From NCBI GenBank assembly GCA_036504235.1, contig DASXVN010000021.1:1-64000 (forward strand): DNA of 64,000 nt, given 5' to 3'. Source of the stretch: Zipacnadum sp036504235. GTDB lineage: Bacteria; Armatimonadota; Zipacnadia; Zipacnadales; Zipacnadaceae. A program made the position numbers and the translations under genes. Under the pieces are notes generated by a model. It worked only from the letters and a program-made list of their open reading frames with translations, had not been told where the DNA came from and ran no database searches. Shown in pieces: positions 1 to 9,264 of this stretch. Numbering within the stretch: the stretch's first letter is position 1; each line of letters begins with the position of its first letter.

Positions 1-75
1 CGGAGCTTGCTCCGCCCGCGGCTGCCATCAAAGCTTTTGCGTATCACGCGGGCGGAGCAAGCTCCGCCCCTACGG
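1..75. repeat. palindromic intergenic repeat, copy A (left end cut by window)
   Basis: Two GC-rich arms face each other across about 26 bases. The left arm (1-20) and right arm (47-75) are reverse complements over CGGAGCTTGCTCCGCCCGCG, and the right arm ends in CCCCTACGG. The outer GTAGGGG of the left arm is missing only because the window starts there. The arms share their outer CCGCCCCTAC and inner CGCGGGCGGAG with three other copies (9105-9217, 22896-23154, 53931-54049), but the stem-tip sequence (AGCTTGCT) differs. No open frame is supported before the gene starting at 254. Confidence 0.8.
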
Positions 76-253
76 GAGAGGCAGTGGCTGCCCGAGGTCT
101 GCCGAGGGCGGGGTGGGCCGGCCGCCGGTCCTCTCAGGACCTAGCCCGCGAGAAAGGTGCCCCCCGCCGCTCTGCCGAATCAGCTATACTGCTGCACCCG
201 GAGACAACCACTCGGGACGCTTTGGCGAGCCCCCCGGTTCTCAGGAGGACACG

Positions 254-1522
254 ATGGCGGAACTATTGGCAATCAAAGGCGGATCCCGGGCGGTGCCGGA
301 GGGCTTGCTACAGCCCTGGCCGCCGATTAGCGACCTCGACCGCCAGCTGGTTATGGCTTCGCTGGAGGGCGGCGACCATGCCGCCGGGCCTAACTGCACG
401 CTGCTGCAGGAGGAGTTTGCGGCGTGGAATGGCAACCGCTTTGCGATCACCACCAACTCGGGCACGGCCGCGCTGCACATGTGCGTGGCGGCGTGCGGCG
501 TGGGCTGCGGCGATCAGGTGATCGTCCCGGCCTACTCCTGGTCCTCCTCAGCCACCTGCGTGCTGCACCATAACGCGCTGCCCGTCTTTGTGGACCTGGA
601 CTGGGATACGATGAACCTCGACGTGGACCAGATCGAGGCGGCGATCACCCCCAAAACCAAGGCGATCATCGTCGTGCACCTGCACGGGCTGACCGTGGAC
701 ATGGACCGCGTGCTGGAGATCGCCCACCGGCGCGGGCTGAAGGTCATCGAGGACGCCTGCCAAGCGCACGGGGCGACCTTCAACGGCAAAAAGGCCGGGA
801 CGATGGGCGACTGCGCCGCCTTTAGCTTCAACCAGAACAAGTGCCTATGCTCCGGCGAGGGCGGCATGTTCGTCACCGACGACGAGGAACTGCGGCAGGG
901 CGCGCAGCAACTGTGGTCCTTCGGCGAAACGCGCGCGCCGGGCGAGTCCCGCGACTACCACGCCTACGCGCTAGGCTGGATGTACCGCAACAACGACCTG
1001 ACCGCCGCCTTTGGCCGCGCGCAACTGGCCCGGCTGGACGAGTTCCTGGCCCAGCAGGCAGGCAACGTCGCCGCGCTGACCGCGGCCCTAGCGGGCACGC
1101 CCCATCTGATCCTCCCCACCGCGCCCGCCGGCCATGGGCATAACTGGTATAATTACACGCTCCGCTTTGACATGGAGGCCCTGGGGCATGCCGCGGACGC
1201 CGCTGAGTTCCGCGGCAAGCTGGTCAAAGCGCTGCAGGCCGAAGGGGTGGTGACCGGCGTCTGGCAGAGCTGGCCGCTGCCCGCAATGACCGTCTTCCAG
1301 GCTCAGAACGCCTACGGCCACGGCTGCCCCTGGACCTGCCCGCACTCCGACCCGGTGAGCTACGACCCGGCCGCCTATCCGGTGGCCCGGAAACATTCCG
1401 ACTGGCACACGGGGATGACCTCCCCGCTGCGCCCGCCCAACGGTCCCGAGGTGGCCGAGGCGACCGCCGCCGGGATCCGCAAGGTGCTGGCGAACGTGGA
1501 CCAGGTGGAGGACGTAGAGTAA
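254..1522 (+). CDS. DegT/DnrJ/EryC1/StrS-family PLP aminotransferase
   Basis: This 422-aa protein has the fold-type I architecture of sugar aminotransferases and dehydratases, which act on keto-sugars, usually nucleotide-linked, with glutamate or glutamine as amino donor. The family hallmarks are visible: TNSGTAALH near residue 68, IVPAYSWSSSA near 90-100, IEDACQAHGA with D167 positioned for the PLP pyridine nitrogen, and SFNQNKCLCSGEGG with the predicted Schiff-base lysine K196. The ATG at 254 is chosen because AGGAGG lies 5 bases upstream and the homologous part begins there; an in-frame extension to 113 has no ribosome site. A TIM-barrel sugar isomerase-like gene follows after 37 bases, so the two probably form an operon on one sugar substrate. 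The substrate cannot be read from sequence; members of this family with a sugar-isomerase neighbour often have catabolic or cyclitol roles. Confidence 0.92.
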   Translation: MAELLAIKGGSRAVPEGLLQPWPPISDLDRQLVMASLEGGDHAAGPNCTLLQEEFAAWNGNRFAITTNSGTAALHMCVAACGVGCGDQVIVPAYSWSSSATCVLHHNALPVFVDLDWDTMNLDVDQIEAAITPKTKAIIVVHLHGLTVDMDRVLEIAHRRGLKVIEDACQAHGATFNGKKAGTMGDCAAFSFNQNKCLCSGEGGMFVTDDEELRQGAQQLWSFGETRAPGESRDYHAYALGWMYRNNDLTAAFGRAQLARLDEFLAQQAGNVAALTAALAGTPHLILPTAPAGHGHNWYNYTLRFDMEALGHAADAAEFRGKLVKALQAEGVVTGVWQSWPLPAMTVFQAQNAYGHGCPWTCPHSDPVSYDPAAYPVARKHSDWHTGMTSPLRPPNGPEVAEATAAGIRKVLANVDQVEDVE

Positions 1523-1559
1523 GCAGTTGCGCTGCCGCACTATTCAAGGAGGTCGTGCT

Positions 1560-2384
1560 GTGATCAAGGTTGCGATGATGAGCTATACGCTGGCCCGGGG
1601 CGTGCCCGCGGGCGAGGATTTCGACGTGGTGGGGCTCTGCCGCCTGGCCCAGGAACTGAACGTGGACGGCGTGGACTGGGTGACCACCTATGGGCAGGAC
1701 CCCGCCGAGGTGGCCCGGATTACGGCCGACCACGGCCTAAAGACCGTGTGCTACACCTTCTTCTGCGACCTGACTCACTCCACGGTCGAGGGCCGGGCGC
1801 CGGGGCGGGAGCAGTTCCGCCGCGAACTGCAGACCGCCGTCGCGCTGGGCGTGGACAAGATAATGCTCCCCTGCGCCGGCAAGGAAGATCTGCGGCGCGA
1901 GGAGAGCTTCAGCTACACCATGGCCGGTCTGGCCGAGGTGCTTCCCCTGGCGCAGGAAGTGGGGATCACGGTCACCGTGGAGCACTTCCCGGCGGCGATT
2001 GCGCCCTTCATCAACTCCCGCGACATGGCCCGCGCCGTGGGCGAGCTGCCCGACCTGCGCGTGACCTTCGACAGCGGGAACCCGGTGACCGCCGGGGAGA
2101 GCGCCGAAGCCGCCTACCGGGCCAACGCCCCGTGGGTCGTACACGCGCACTTCAAGGACTGGAAGCGCGCGGCCGAGGGCATGTGCGGTCTGGACGGCAA
2201 CTGCCGGGTGGGCGAGCTGGTCGGGGACGGCGAGGTGGACAACGTTGCGGCCACCAAGGCGATGCGGGAACTGGGCTACGACGGCTATGTGGACTTCGAG
2301 TATGAGGGCACCGATATGTCCCCCGAGACCGCCTGCCGCCGCGGCATCCCCCGGATGCAGGAGTGGTTTGCCGGGCGGTTCTAG
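1560..2384 (+). CDS. sugar phosphate isomerase/epimerase-like TIM barrel (xylose-isomerase-like)
   Basis: The 274-aa product matches the AP-endonuclease-2/xylose-isomerase-like TIM-barrel superfamily, whose members isomerise, epimerise or dehydrate sugars and inositols with a divalent metal. Typical pieces are NVDGVDWV near the N-terminus, VTVEHFP carrying a metal-ligand glutamate in mid-protein, TFDSGNP, a histidine in VVHAHFKDWK, and VDFEYEG at the C-terminal side. The start is taken as GTG at 1560 because AAGGAGG (1546-1552) sits 7 bases upstream; a TTG at 1527 would extend the frame by 11 residues but has no ribosome site. No signal peptide is present, so it is cytoplasmic. It lies directly behind the aminotransferase gene and is probably co-transcribed with it. 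The exact substrate is unknown. Confidence 0.88.
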   Translation: MIKVAMMSYTLARGVPAGEDFDVVGLCRLAQELNVDGVDWVTTYGQDPAEVARITADHGLKTVCYTFFCDLTHSTVEGRAPGREQFRRELQTAVALGVDKIMLPCAGKEDLRREESFSYTMAGLAEVLPLAQEVGITVTVEHFPAAIAPFINSRDMARAVGELPDLRVTFDSGNPVTAGESAEAAYRANAPWVVHAHFKDWKRAAEGMCGLDGNCRVGELVGDGEVDNVAATKAMRELGYDGYVDFEYEGTDMSPETACRRGIPRMQEWFAGRF

Positions 2385-2418
2385 CCGCCGACGCTGCGCC
2401 GGATGTCTTCCTCCTGTG

Positions 2419-2444
2419 TGAATTTCATACTGGTATGAAATTCA
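2419..2444. promoter_or_regulatory. perfect 26-bp AT-rich palindrome, candidate operator
   Basis: Two 12-base arms, TGAATTTCATAC and its exact reverse complement GTATGAAATTCA, are separated by TG. The element stands in the 159-base gap between the TIM-barrel gene and the exported GH42-like gene at 2544. Its AT-rich composition contrasts with the GC-rich surroundings. There is no T-tract after it, so it does not look like an intrinsic terminator. A dimeric or tetrameric repressor site controlling the 2544 operon is the simplest reading. I see no convincing -35/-10 pair beside it and no regulator gene in the window that would obviously bind it. Confidence 0.65.
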
Positions 2445-2543
2445 TACACCCTCGTGGGCTCGCCGGGCGGGCAGGTCGCCGCCCCCCTTCCGGCTAATCC
2501 TCACCTCAGAAGCCCAAGAAACCTGCTCTACGAAGGAGACCTC

Positions 2544-5500
2544 ATGCGCGTCTTGCCGCTGTGCCTCGCTATCGTACTGCTGCTGGTGGGCGTATCCGCT
2601 GCTCTGGCGGCTGGGGAACCGGCCACGCTGGCCGGAGTGCCGGTGCTCGACCAGACCCCTTCCTCAGTTCCCGAACTGACGCGGGCCTTCCAGGCCTACC
2701 CCGACATGGCCGCCTTCTCCCGGGACGCGGAGATTATCGACCGCGGCATGCAAGTGATCACCTACGGCGAGAACCTGCCCCTGGGGCCCGCCGACTTCAC
2801 GCCCTGGGCCAAGCCCCTGCGCGGCGGCCCGCTGAAGATCATCATCTTCAGCGATCCGAGCAACTGCTACGACATGGCCGAGGTGCAGCGGCGCGTGGAC
2901 TGCCAGGTGCGTTTCGTGCATCTGCCGGACCAGTACGGCGTGGCCAAGCAGTACCCCGAGGCGGTGGCCGGCTACTTCTCGACCCAGGCGCTCAAGACGC
3001 TGGCCCAGGACGCGGACGTCATCCTCGCGGACCCCATCATCCGCTTCCTCAGCCCCGCGGTGGCCGAGGCGATCCAGGCCAAGGTGCAGGGCGGCTGCGG
3101 ACTTGTCCTACTGCCCGTGCAACGCTTGGGCGGCGGCGGACAGTACGGCTACTGGCCCGCGGTGTCCTCGGCGCAGGCCTGGAAGGACCTGGCCGGAGCC
3201 GTGGTCACTTCCGCCGACCCACTGCAGGGCGGCAAGCACAACTACATTGCCCAGCATGCCATCACCTCGACGCCGGGCTTCTTTGACGGTATCCCCTGGA
3301 ATCTGCTGCCCGCGCACAACTTGGTCGGCTTGGTCCCCTCCCCCACCGCTACGGCCCTCGCCCGGGACGGCGAAGTGCCGCTGGCCGTGGGCGGACCGGT
3401 GGGCAAGGGCCGCGTCGTCATGCTGCCCTGGGGCAGCTACCTGGGGTGTTTCCCCTTGGCCGAGGACAACGTACCCGCCAAGATTGACCAGTACCAGGAG
3501 TACTATGCCAGCGCCGTGATCCGCGCCCTGCTCTGGGCGGCGAGCCGGCCCTGCCCGATTACCTTGTCCTGCGAGGCGCCCCGCCAGCAGGCCGGCGTGG
3601 CCGGTACCGCGCAGATCAAGCTGACCGGGACGCCCCCGGCGGGAACCAAGCTGGAACTGCGCGTGCGCGACCTGCTCTGCCGGGACCTGGGGAAGAGCAC
3701 CGTTACCCCGAAGGGCGACGTTGCGGACGTGAAGCTGCCCGCGCTCGCCGGAGGCCAGTACCTGCTCGACGTCATCGCCCGAGACGGTCAGGGCGGCAGC
3801 GTGGGCTGGGGTACCTTCGTCGTGGTCGCCGAGGCCCAGGGCATGTTGGGCGTCAGCCTGGACCAGGAGTCCTACCGGGCCGCCCAGCCGGTGACGATTA
3901 CCGCTCAACTGGGCGAGGCTCCCGCCGAGGGCGCTTATACGGCGACCCTCCAGGTTCGGGATGCGCTGGACCGCGTGCTGCAGGAGGAGACCAAGCCCCT
4001 GGTAGCCGGTAAGGCGCAGTTCACCTTCGCCAACCGCGATCCGCTGTGTGTGCTGCACTATGCCGACGTGCAGGTCAAGCGGGACGGCGCGCCCTATCTG
4101 ACCTCGCGCACCGATATCTTCGTGCCGGTCTACACCTTCCCCGACTTCCGCAACTGCCTGTGGGGAGCCTGGCTGCCGCCCTATGCCACCAAGCGCATCG
4201 ACCGGCGCTTGCGCGAGGGCATGGGCTGCGATCTGATCCTCTGCGGCGGCTACGGCGGCTCGCAGCGGGTCGGCAACTACGCGCATCTGACCAGCGGCAT
4301 CACCCCGTTCTACACCAACGTCGGCCCCCTGTCCCCCCAGGACGTGGAACGCGCTCCGCTGAAGACCAAGGCAGACTCCATGAAGATGGTGGAGGGAAGC
4401 CTGCCGGAACTCAAGACCTTCGGCGGCGCCGTGATCTTCTTCAATGATGAGCGGCACGGCATGACCGATGCCGGCGTGGTCACCCCGGAGGCGCTGGGCG
4501 CCTTCCAGGAGTGGCTCAAGGCGCGCTACCCGAGCCTCGAGGCGCTCAACGCGGCCTGGGGCCGCCAGTACGCCAGCTTCGAGGAGGTCAAGCCGCTGCT
4601 GAGCAAGGAATTCGACCCCCGGCAAGAGCAGAGCCTCGCGCCGTGGCTGGAGTGGCGGCTGTGGGTGATGGACCGGGTCACGGACATTGACCGCACCAAC
4701 GCCCATACCATCAAGGAAGCCCTGGGGCATGACGCCTGGATGGGGCTGGAGGGCATCTTCGGCCTCGCCGAGCACAACGTTCCCTACGGCGGTCTGGACC
4801 TCGCGGCGCAAGCCGAGGACTGCTTCAACGCCGCGGCTCCGTATGGCGAGTCGCTGATGAACGCCTGCCAGAGCTTCTACGCCGGGCCCAGCTTCTCGTG
4901 GAACGGCTATGGCAATCCCTATTCCGTATACCAGCGCTACGTCTGGGCGCGCGCTCTCGGCGGCGACTGGGGCCTGGGCTGGTTCTGCGGGAACACCTTC
5001 TACAACGCCTACGATACCTTCACGCCGCAGGCCCGCTGGGTCGCCGACCTGACCCGGCCGCTGCGCGAGGGCGTCGGCAAACTGCTGGCCGAGAACCGGC
5101 CCTCCCAACGCGATCCGGTGGCGTTCCTCTACAGCGAACCGAGCCTGTACGCCACCTGCATCCTGGGCAAGACCGTGGACCCGACCAACGACCATCTCAT
5201 GGTCCGGCCCGCTTTCTGGGCGCGGGAGAGCCTGCAGCGGATGTTCACCGACGCCGGCGTGCAGTTCAGCTACCTCTCCGAGAAACAGGTGCAGCAGACC
5301 CGGGCGGCCGGGATCAAGCTGCTGGTGCTGACCACCTGCGTCGCCCTGGAGCCCGCCACCTGTAAGGCGCTGGAGCAGTTCGTGGCGGACGGCGGGATCA
5401 TCTACGCCGACGTCGCCCCCGGCGTCTGGGACAACCGCGGCGCTTACCACAGCCCCGGCCAGTTAGACAACCTCTTCGGTGTAAAGCGCACTGAGAAGTT

Positions 5501-6350
5501 CAGCTTCGACGCCATGCCCGCCGACTGGGGCGTGGGCGTCACCGAGGCCGAGCCCGACTTCAACATCACCAATGACTGGTTGATCGGCCAGTACTACGAA
5601 AAGACCCTGCAGGTCGCGGACGGCCACGCGCTGGGTCGCCACTTCTTCGGCACCAGCAAGCCGCCCGCGTTCGTCTTCAAGCGGACCGGCAAGGGCGCAG
5701 CGATCCTGGCCAACTACCTGGAGACCGAGTACCGCCGCGTGCCCGAGAACTTCCAGAAGATGCAGGTCGAGGCGCTGCTCAAGCTCGCCCGCATCGCCGC
5801 GCCGATTGCGCTCAAGGACGTCGCGCAGCAGGGCGAGCCGATCAACGACGGCGTCAAGATCCTGCGCTGGCAGGACGGGGCCGCGAGCTACGTGGGCGTC
5901 CTGCTCGACCGGGGCCGCCAGACCAAGGTGGAGCTCCCCCAGGGGGGGCAGCTCTACGAGCTGAGCAGCGGGGGCCGCTATCTGGGCTCCGGCAGCCAGA
6001 CGACGCTGGACCTGCGGGACACGCCCTACGCCCTGCTGGCCGTGCTGCCCTATAAGATCGACAGCGTCACCCTCAAGGCCACGGCCGGACAGCTCGGCAG
6101 CGGCCTGCCCCTGGACTTCACCATGAAGGTCACCGGCGGCACACCGGTGCGGCACGTCGTGCATTTCGACGTGTACGAGCCCGACGGCACGCTGAACTAC
6201 TCCCTGAGCCGCAACTTCGTCTTCACCAACGGTCGCTGGAGCGGCACGCTGCCCCTGGCGCTCAACGATCCGGAGGGCCAGTGGACGATCAAAGCCCGGG
6301 AAGTGGACTCCGGCCTGACCTCGGAGGTCAAAGTGCAGGTGCGCAAATGA
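2544..6350 (+). CDS. large exported GH42-like glycoside hydrolase with GATase-like and beta-sandwich domains
   Basis: The 1268-aa product opens with a clear Sec signal peptide (MRVLPLCLAIVLLLVGVSAALAA). ATG 2544 has GAAGGAG upstream; the frame is open further upstream but without a ribosome site. Residues about 96-350 look like a GATase-1/flavodoxin-like domain (LKIIIFSDPSN). Residues about 600-760 carry the GH42-type signature: FFNDERHG near 630, where the NDE resembles the acid/base N-E, then EWLKARYPSLEALNAAWG near 655. Residues about 850-1000 resemble the beta-galactosidase trimerisation domain. The last 100 residues form an Ig/macroglobulin-like sandwich. The likely role is hydrolysis of a beta-galactoside or related glycan outside the cytoplasm. 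The length is roughly double that of ordinary GH42 enzymes (about 650-700 aa). The next gene overlaps its stop codon. Confidence 0.82.
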   Translation: MRVLPLCLAIVLLLVGVSAALAAGEPATLAGVPVLDQTPSSVPELTRAFQAYPDMAAFSRDAEIIDRGMQVITYGENLPLGPADFTPWAKPLRGGPLKIIIFSDPSNCYDMAEVQRRVDCQVRFVHLPDQYGVAKQYPEAVAGYFSTQALKTLAQDADVILADPIIRFLSPAVAEAIQAKVQGGCGLVLLPVQRLGGGGQYGYWPAVSSAQAWKDLAGAVVTSADPLQGGKHNYIAQHAITSTPGFFDGIPWNLLPAHNLVGLVPSPTATALARDGEVPLAVGGPVGKGRVVMLPWGSYLGCFPLAEDNVPAKIDQYQEYYASAVIRALLWAASRPCPITLSCEAPRQQAGVAGTAQIKLTGTPPAGTKLELRVRDLLCRDLGKSTVTPKGDVADVKLPALAGGQYLLDVIARDGQGGSVGWGTFVVVAEAQGMLGVSLDQESYRAAQPVTITAQLGEAPAEGAYTATLQVRDALDRVLQEETKPLVAGKAQFTFANRDPLCVLHYADVQVKRDGAPYLTSRTDIFVPVYTFPDFRNCLWGAWLPPYATKRIDRRLREGMGCDLILCGGYGGSQRVGNYAHLTSGITPFYTNVGPLSPQDVERAPLKTKADSMKMVEGSLPELKTFGGAVIFFNDERHGMTDAGVVTPEALGAFQEWLKARYPSLEALNAAWGRQYASFEEVKPLLSKEFDPRQEQSLAPWLEWRLWVMDRVTDIDRTNAHTIKEALGHDAWMGLEGIFGLAEHNVPYGGLDLAAQAEDCFNAAAPYGESLMNACQSFYAGPSFSWNGYGNPYSVYQRYVWARALGGDWGLGWFCGNTFYNAYDTFTPQARWVADLTRPLREGVGKLLAENRPSQRDPVAFLYSEPSLYATCILGKTVDPTNDHLMVRPAFWARESLQRMFTDAGVQFSYLSEKQVQQTRAAGIKLLVLTTCVALEPATCKALEQFVADGGIIYADVAPGVWDNRGAYHSPGQLDNLFGVKRTEKFSFDAMPADWGVGVTEAEPDFNITNDWLIGQYYEKTLQVADGHALGRHFFGTSKPPAFVFKRTGKGAAILANYLETEYRRVPENFQKMQVEALLKLARIAAPIALKDVAQQGEPINDGVKILRWQDGAASYVGVLLDRGRQTKVELPQGGQLYELSSGGRYLGSGSQTTLDLRDTPYALLAVLPYKIDSVTLKATAGQLGSGLPLDFTMKVTGGTPVRHVVHFDVYEPDGTLNYSLSRNFVFTNGRWSGTLPLALNDPEGQWTIKAREVDSGLTSEVKVQVRK

Positions 6351-7378
6351 ACCGGTCCCGCGTGGTGGTGAGTGGACTGCTGCTGGCCCTGGTGGCGACT
6401 GCCGCCGGGGCCCAGGGGCCCGCGCCGCTCACCCGCGGTACCTATATGTCCGCGGCCGGCCAGGCCCTGCCGATCGAGTGGAAGCTCCAGAACCTCCAGG
6501 CGACCGAGACGGCCGACGCTCTGCGCCTGGAGGTCGCGCCTCAGGCCAGCGGCAGCGCCGACAGCGCGCCGCTGGCCCTGCCGCCGCTGTATCTGCACAC
6601 TATCTACCTGACCAGCCGCCGGGGCCCGGGCGTCAATCTGGACGTGCAGGTCCGCTGGATCGGCGCCGACCAGAAGCCCGGCGCGCGGCAGATGGTCTGG
6701 CAGTTGCCCGACCGCTGGCGCCTCAACTGGTTCCCGATCTCGCCCTTCAAGACCCGGTACGCGCAACGGTTCTGTCTGCCCCCCGGGGCCACGCAGGTGA
6801 CTCTGCATGTGGCGTTGACCGGGCATCCCGACGCCGGCCAGAACTACTTTGACCTCTGCGACCTGAGCATAACCCGCGGCGCTCAGGTGCCGCTGGGCAC
6901 CCGCCTGGGGCCGAATCTGCTCCCCGGCGGCGACATGGAGACCGTCGCCGAGTCGGGCATGCCGCTGGGCTGGAGCTACTGGTCTGCGCCGCCGGACTAC
7001 CAGGTGCTCGAGAAAGACGCGGCGGGCCGCCCGGCGCACGGCGGGCAGCGCTTCTTTGCCGTCATGCCGGGGAAGAACTGCATCCTGGCCGACGGCAATG
7101 TCCCCGTAGAGAAGGGCCGCGCCTATCTGCTCTCCCTGTGGGCCCGCGGCAAGGGCGATATCGGCCTGGGCGCCCAGTCCCTGGAAGCCGAGGGCGGACA
7201 GCGCGTCGCCGAGGCCCAGCAGGTTCCCTTCCACGTGGAAGCGGACGACTGGGAGCAGTTCAGCTATGTCTGGTACGCGGAGAGCCTGTGGGTGGACGAC
7301 GCCAACGTCTTCCTGGGCATCAATCCCCAGACCGAACTCGACCTGGACGACATCAGTCTGCAATTGATCTCGCCGTAA
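6347..7378 (+). CDS. exported carbohydrate-binding-like beta-sandwich protein
   Basis: The ATG overlaps the TGA of the GH42-like gene (ATGA), indicating translational coupling. The 343-aa product has a Sec signal peptide (MNRSRVVVSGLLLALVATAAGAQ). Its C-terminal half, from about residue 185, begins NLLPGGDMET and continues with PLGWSYW, GQRFFAV, YLLSLWARG and a final DDISL. This is the pattern of CBM4/9-type jelly-roll carbohydrate-binding modules. The N-terminal half also looks all-beta, so there may be two sandwiches. No catalytic motif is seen. With its neighbour it probably forms a secreted pair that binds and cleaves a glycan; the ligand is not predictable. Confidence 0.78.
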   Translation: MNRSRVVVSGLLLALVATAAGAQGPAPLTRGTYMSAAGQALPIEWKLQNLQATETADALRLEVAPQASGSADSAPLALPPLYLHTIYLTSRRGPGVNLDVQVRWIGADQKPGARQMVWQLPDRWRLNWFPISPFKTRYAQRFCLPPGATQVTLHVALTGHPDAGQNYFDLCDLSITRGAQVPLGTRLGPNLLPGGDMETVAESGMPLGWSYWSAPPDYQVLEKDAAGRPAHGGQRFFAVMPGKNCILADGNVPVEKGRAYLLSLWARGKGDIGLGAQSLEAEGGQRVAEAQQVPFHVEADDWEQFSYVWYAESLWVDDANVFLGINPQTELDLDDISLQLISP

Positions 7379-7456
7379 AGCTAACGCCACGGAATCGGCA
7401 GGCCGTTCGCCTCATCTCTAGCCGCACAGTACCTGAACGCGGACGGCGGCGACGAG

Positions 7457-9052
7457 GTGAACGGCCTGCGACCATCCGGCGAACCCCTCCAGCGAGCGCT
7501 CCTGCTGGCTGCCCTGCTGCTCCTCGCGGCGGGCGGTGTGAGCCATGCCCAGGCGCCGCCGGTGCGGCCCTACGAGAGCGACGTGGCCCCGGCGGCCAGC
7601 CAGATTGACGCCGCGGTACAGGTGCACTTGCGGCAAAAGGGCCTTCTCCCCGCCAACCCTTGCTCTGACGAGGTCTTCCTCCGGCGCGTCTACGTGGACG
7701 TAATCGGCACCCTCCCCACCCCCACCGAAGTGACTGGCTTTCTCGCCGATACCCGCCCGAACAAGCGCGCGGCGGTGATTGACGCGCTGCTCCAGCGGGA
7801 CGAATTCGCGGACTACTGGGCGCTCAAGTGGTGCGACCTGCTCCGCGTGAAGTCCGAATTCCCCATCAACCTGTGGCCGAACGCGGTGCAGGCCTACCAC
7901 CGCTGGGTGCGGGAGGCGATCCGGCGCAACGAGCCGCTGGACCAGTTCGCCCGGGAGTTGCTGACCACCAGCGGGAGCAACTTTCGCGACCCACCGGTCA
8001 ACTTCTACCGCGCGGTGCAGGGGCGCGACCCCGCCTCCCTGGCGGCCGCGGTGGCGCTGACCTTCATGGGCACGCGCCTGGACACCTGGGCCCCGGCGCA
8101 GCGGGCCAACCTGGCGGTCTTCTTCTCGCGGGTCGCCTACAAGAAGACCGACGAGTGGAAAGAGGAGATCGTCTACCTCAACCCCGCGCCGGCCGGGCCG
8201 CTGAGCGCTACCCTGCCGGACGGCAAGACCGTGCAGATTCCCCCGGATAAGGACCCGCGGGAGGTCTTCGCCGACTGGCTGCTCGCGCCGGGCAACCCCT
8301 GGTTTGCGCGGAGCCTGGCCAACCGCGCCTGGTACTGGTTCCTGGGGCGCGGGATCGTCCAGGAGCCGGATGATATCCGCCCGGACAACCCGCCCGCCAA
8401 TCCCGAGTTGCTGGCGCTGCTGGCTCAGGACCTCCAGGATTCGCACTACGACCTGCGCCAGCTTTTCCGGGTGATCCTCAACAGCCGCACCTACCAGCAG
8501 TCCTGCCTGCCGCGCAGCGACCAGCCGGAGGCGGCCACGCTGTTTGCCTACTACCCGGTGCGGCGGCTGGACGCGGAGGTGCTGATTGATGCACTCTGCT
8601 GGATCGGCGGCGACGGGGAGACGTACTCCAGCGCCATCCCGGAGCCGTATACCTTCCTGCCCCCCTCCCAGCGCACCATCAGCCTGGCGGACGGGAGCAT
8701 CACCAGCGAGTTCCTGGAGACTTTCGGCCGCCCCGCCCGCGACACGGGGCGGGAGCTGGAGCGCAACAACCAGCCCACCGATGCCCAGCGCCTGTACCTG
8801 CTGAACTCCGCCGACGTCCAGCGCCGGATCGAACGCAGCCCCCGGCTGGCGGCGATGCTCAGCGCCGCGCAGGGCAACCGCGCCCAGATCATCAGCGGCG
8901 CCTACCTGACCGTGCTCTCGCGCTACCCCACCCCGGCGGAAGCGGCAGCGGCGGACGCTTACTTCCAGACCGGCAAAGAGCAGCCTCAACAGGCCTTGGC
9001 CGATCTGGCCTGGGCGCTGGTTAATACTAAGGAATTCATGTATCGGCACTAG
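7457..9052 (+). CDS. DUF1549/DUF1553 (PSCyt2/PSD1) exported protein
   Basis: The 531-aa product begins at a GTG and shows a hydrophobic export signal (about residues 12-32, ending SHAQA). Residues about 65-260 match DUF1549 (FLRRVYVDVIGTLPT, DEFADYWALKWCDLL, NEPLDQFARELL). Residues about 280-510 match DUF1553 (WFARSLANRAWYWFLGRGI, DDIRPDNPP, LFRVILNSRTYQQS). The pair is characteristic of planctomycetes and relatives, where it is linked by genome context to sulfated polysaccharide degradation; its biochemistry is not established. No CxxCH heme motif is present, so the cytochrome module that often precedes DUF1549 is absent. The next two genes complete the usual trio (DUF1501 and PPC-domain protein). 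The ribosome site is weak. Confidence 0.9.
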   Translation: MNGLRPSGEPLQRALLLAALLLLAAGGVSHAQAPPVRPYESDVAPAASQIDAAVQVHLRQKGLLPANPCSDEVFLRRVYVDVIGTLPTPTEVTGFLADTRPNKRAAVIDALLQRDEFADYWALKWCDLLRVKSEFPINLWPNAVQAYHRWVREAIRRNEPLDQFARELLTTSGSNFRDPPVNFYRAVQGRDPASLAAAVALTFMGTRLDTWAPAQRANLAVFFSRVAYKKTDEWKEEIVYLNPAPAGPLSATLPDGKTVQIPPDKDPREVFADWLLAPGNPWFARSLANRAWYWFLGRGIVQEPDDIRPDNPPANPELLALLAQDLQDSHYDLRQLFRVILNSRTYQQSCLPRSDQPEAATLFAYYPVRRLDAEVLIDALCWIGGDGETYSSAIPEPYTFLPPSQRTISLADGSITSEFLETFGRPARDTGRELERNNQPTDAQRLYLLNSADVQRRIERSPRLAAMLSAAQGNRAQIISGAYLTVLSRYPTPAEAAAADAYFQTGKEQPQQALADLAWALVNTKEFMYRH

Positions 9053-9104
9053 CAGCAGCCTAAAGACCGTCCCGACTTGGGTAGGAGTGGCACCGTCGGG
9101 CCGT

Positions 9105-9217
9105 TGTAGGGGCGGAAGTTCGGCGTCTGCGCCGAATCTCCGCCCGCGTGTACCGCTAAGTTAGCGCCTAGCGCGGGCGGAGATTGCCCGGCAGACCGGG
9201 CAACTTCCGCCCCTACG
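9105..9217. repeat. palindromic intergenic repeat, copy B
   Basis: The left half (9105-9148) starts TGTAGGGGCGGAAGTT and ends CTCCGCCCGCG. The right half (9172-9217) is its inverted counterpart, CGCGGGCGGAGATT to CTTCCGCCCCTACG, across a 23-base spacer. Each half also contains a small inner inverted repeat at its tip (CGGCGTCTGCGCCG on the left, GCCCGGCAGACCGGGC on the right). It fills most of the 212-base gap between the DUF1553 and DUF1501 genes. The structure equals copies C and D. Confidence 0.88.
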
Positions 9218-9264
9218 CAGAACACGACGGTTTTGAAACTGCTTCTAGAGCGAGGAGCACAGCT

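Noticed and set aside
185..190. TATACT as a -10 box for the aminotransferase gene
   Set aside because: There is no acceptable -35 element 16-18 bases upstream.
2419..2444. Palindrome as Rho-independent terminator of the TIM-barrel gene
   Set aside because: The stem is AT-rich and no T-tract follows, so it fits an operator better.
3108..5450. 780-codon open frame on the minus strand inside the GH42-like gene
   Set aside because: It has no ribosome site, low-complexity Gly/Arg/Ala/Val-rich translation and no motif. The plus strand encodes a protein with signal peptide and known domains.
7457..9052. c-type cytochrome domain at the start of the DUF1549 protein
   Set aside because: No CxxCH occurs anywhere in the protein.
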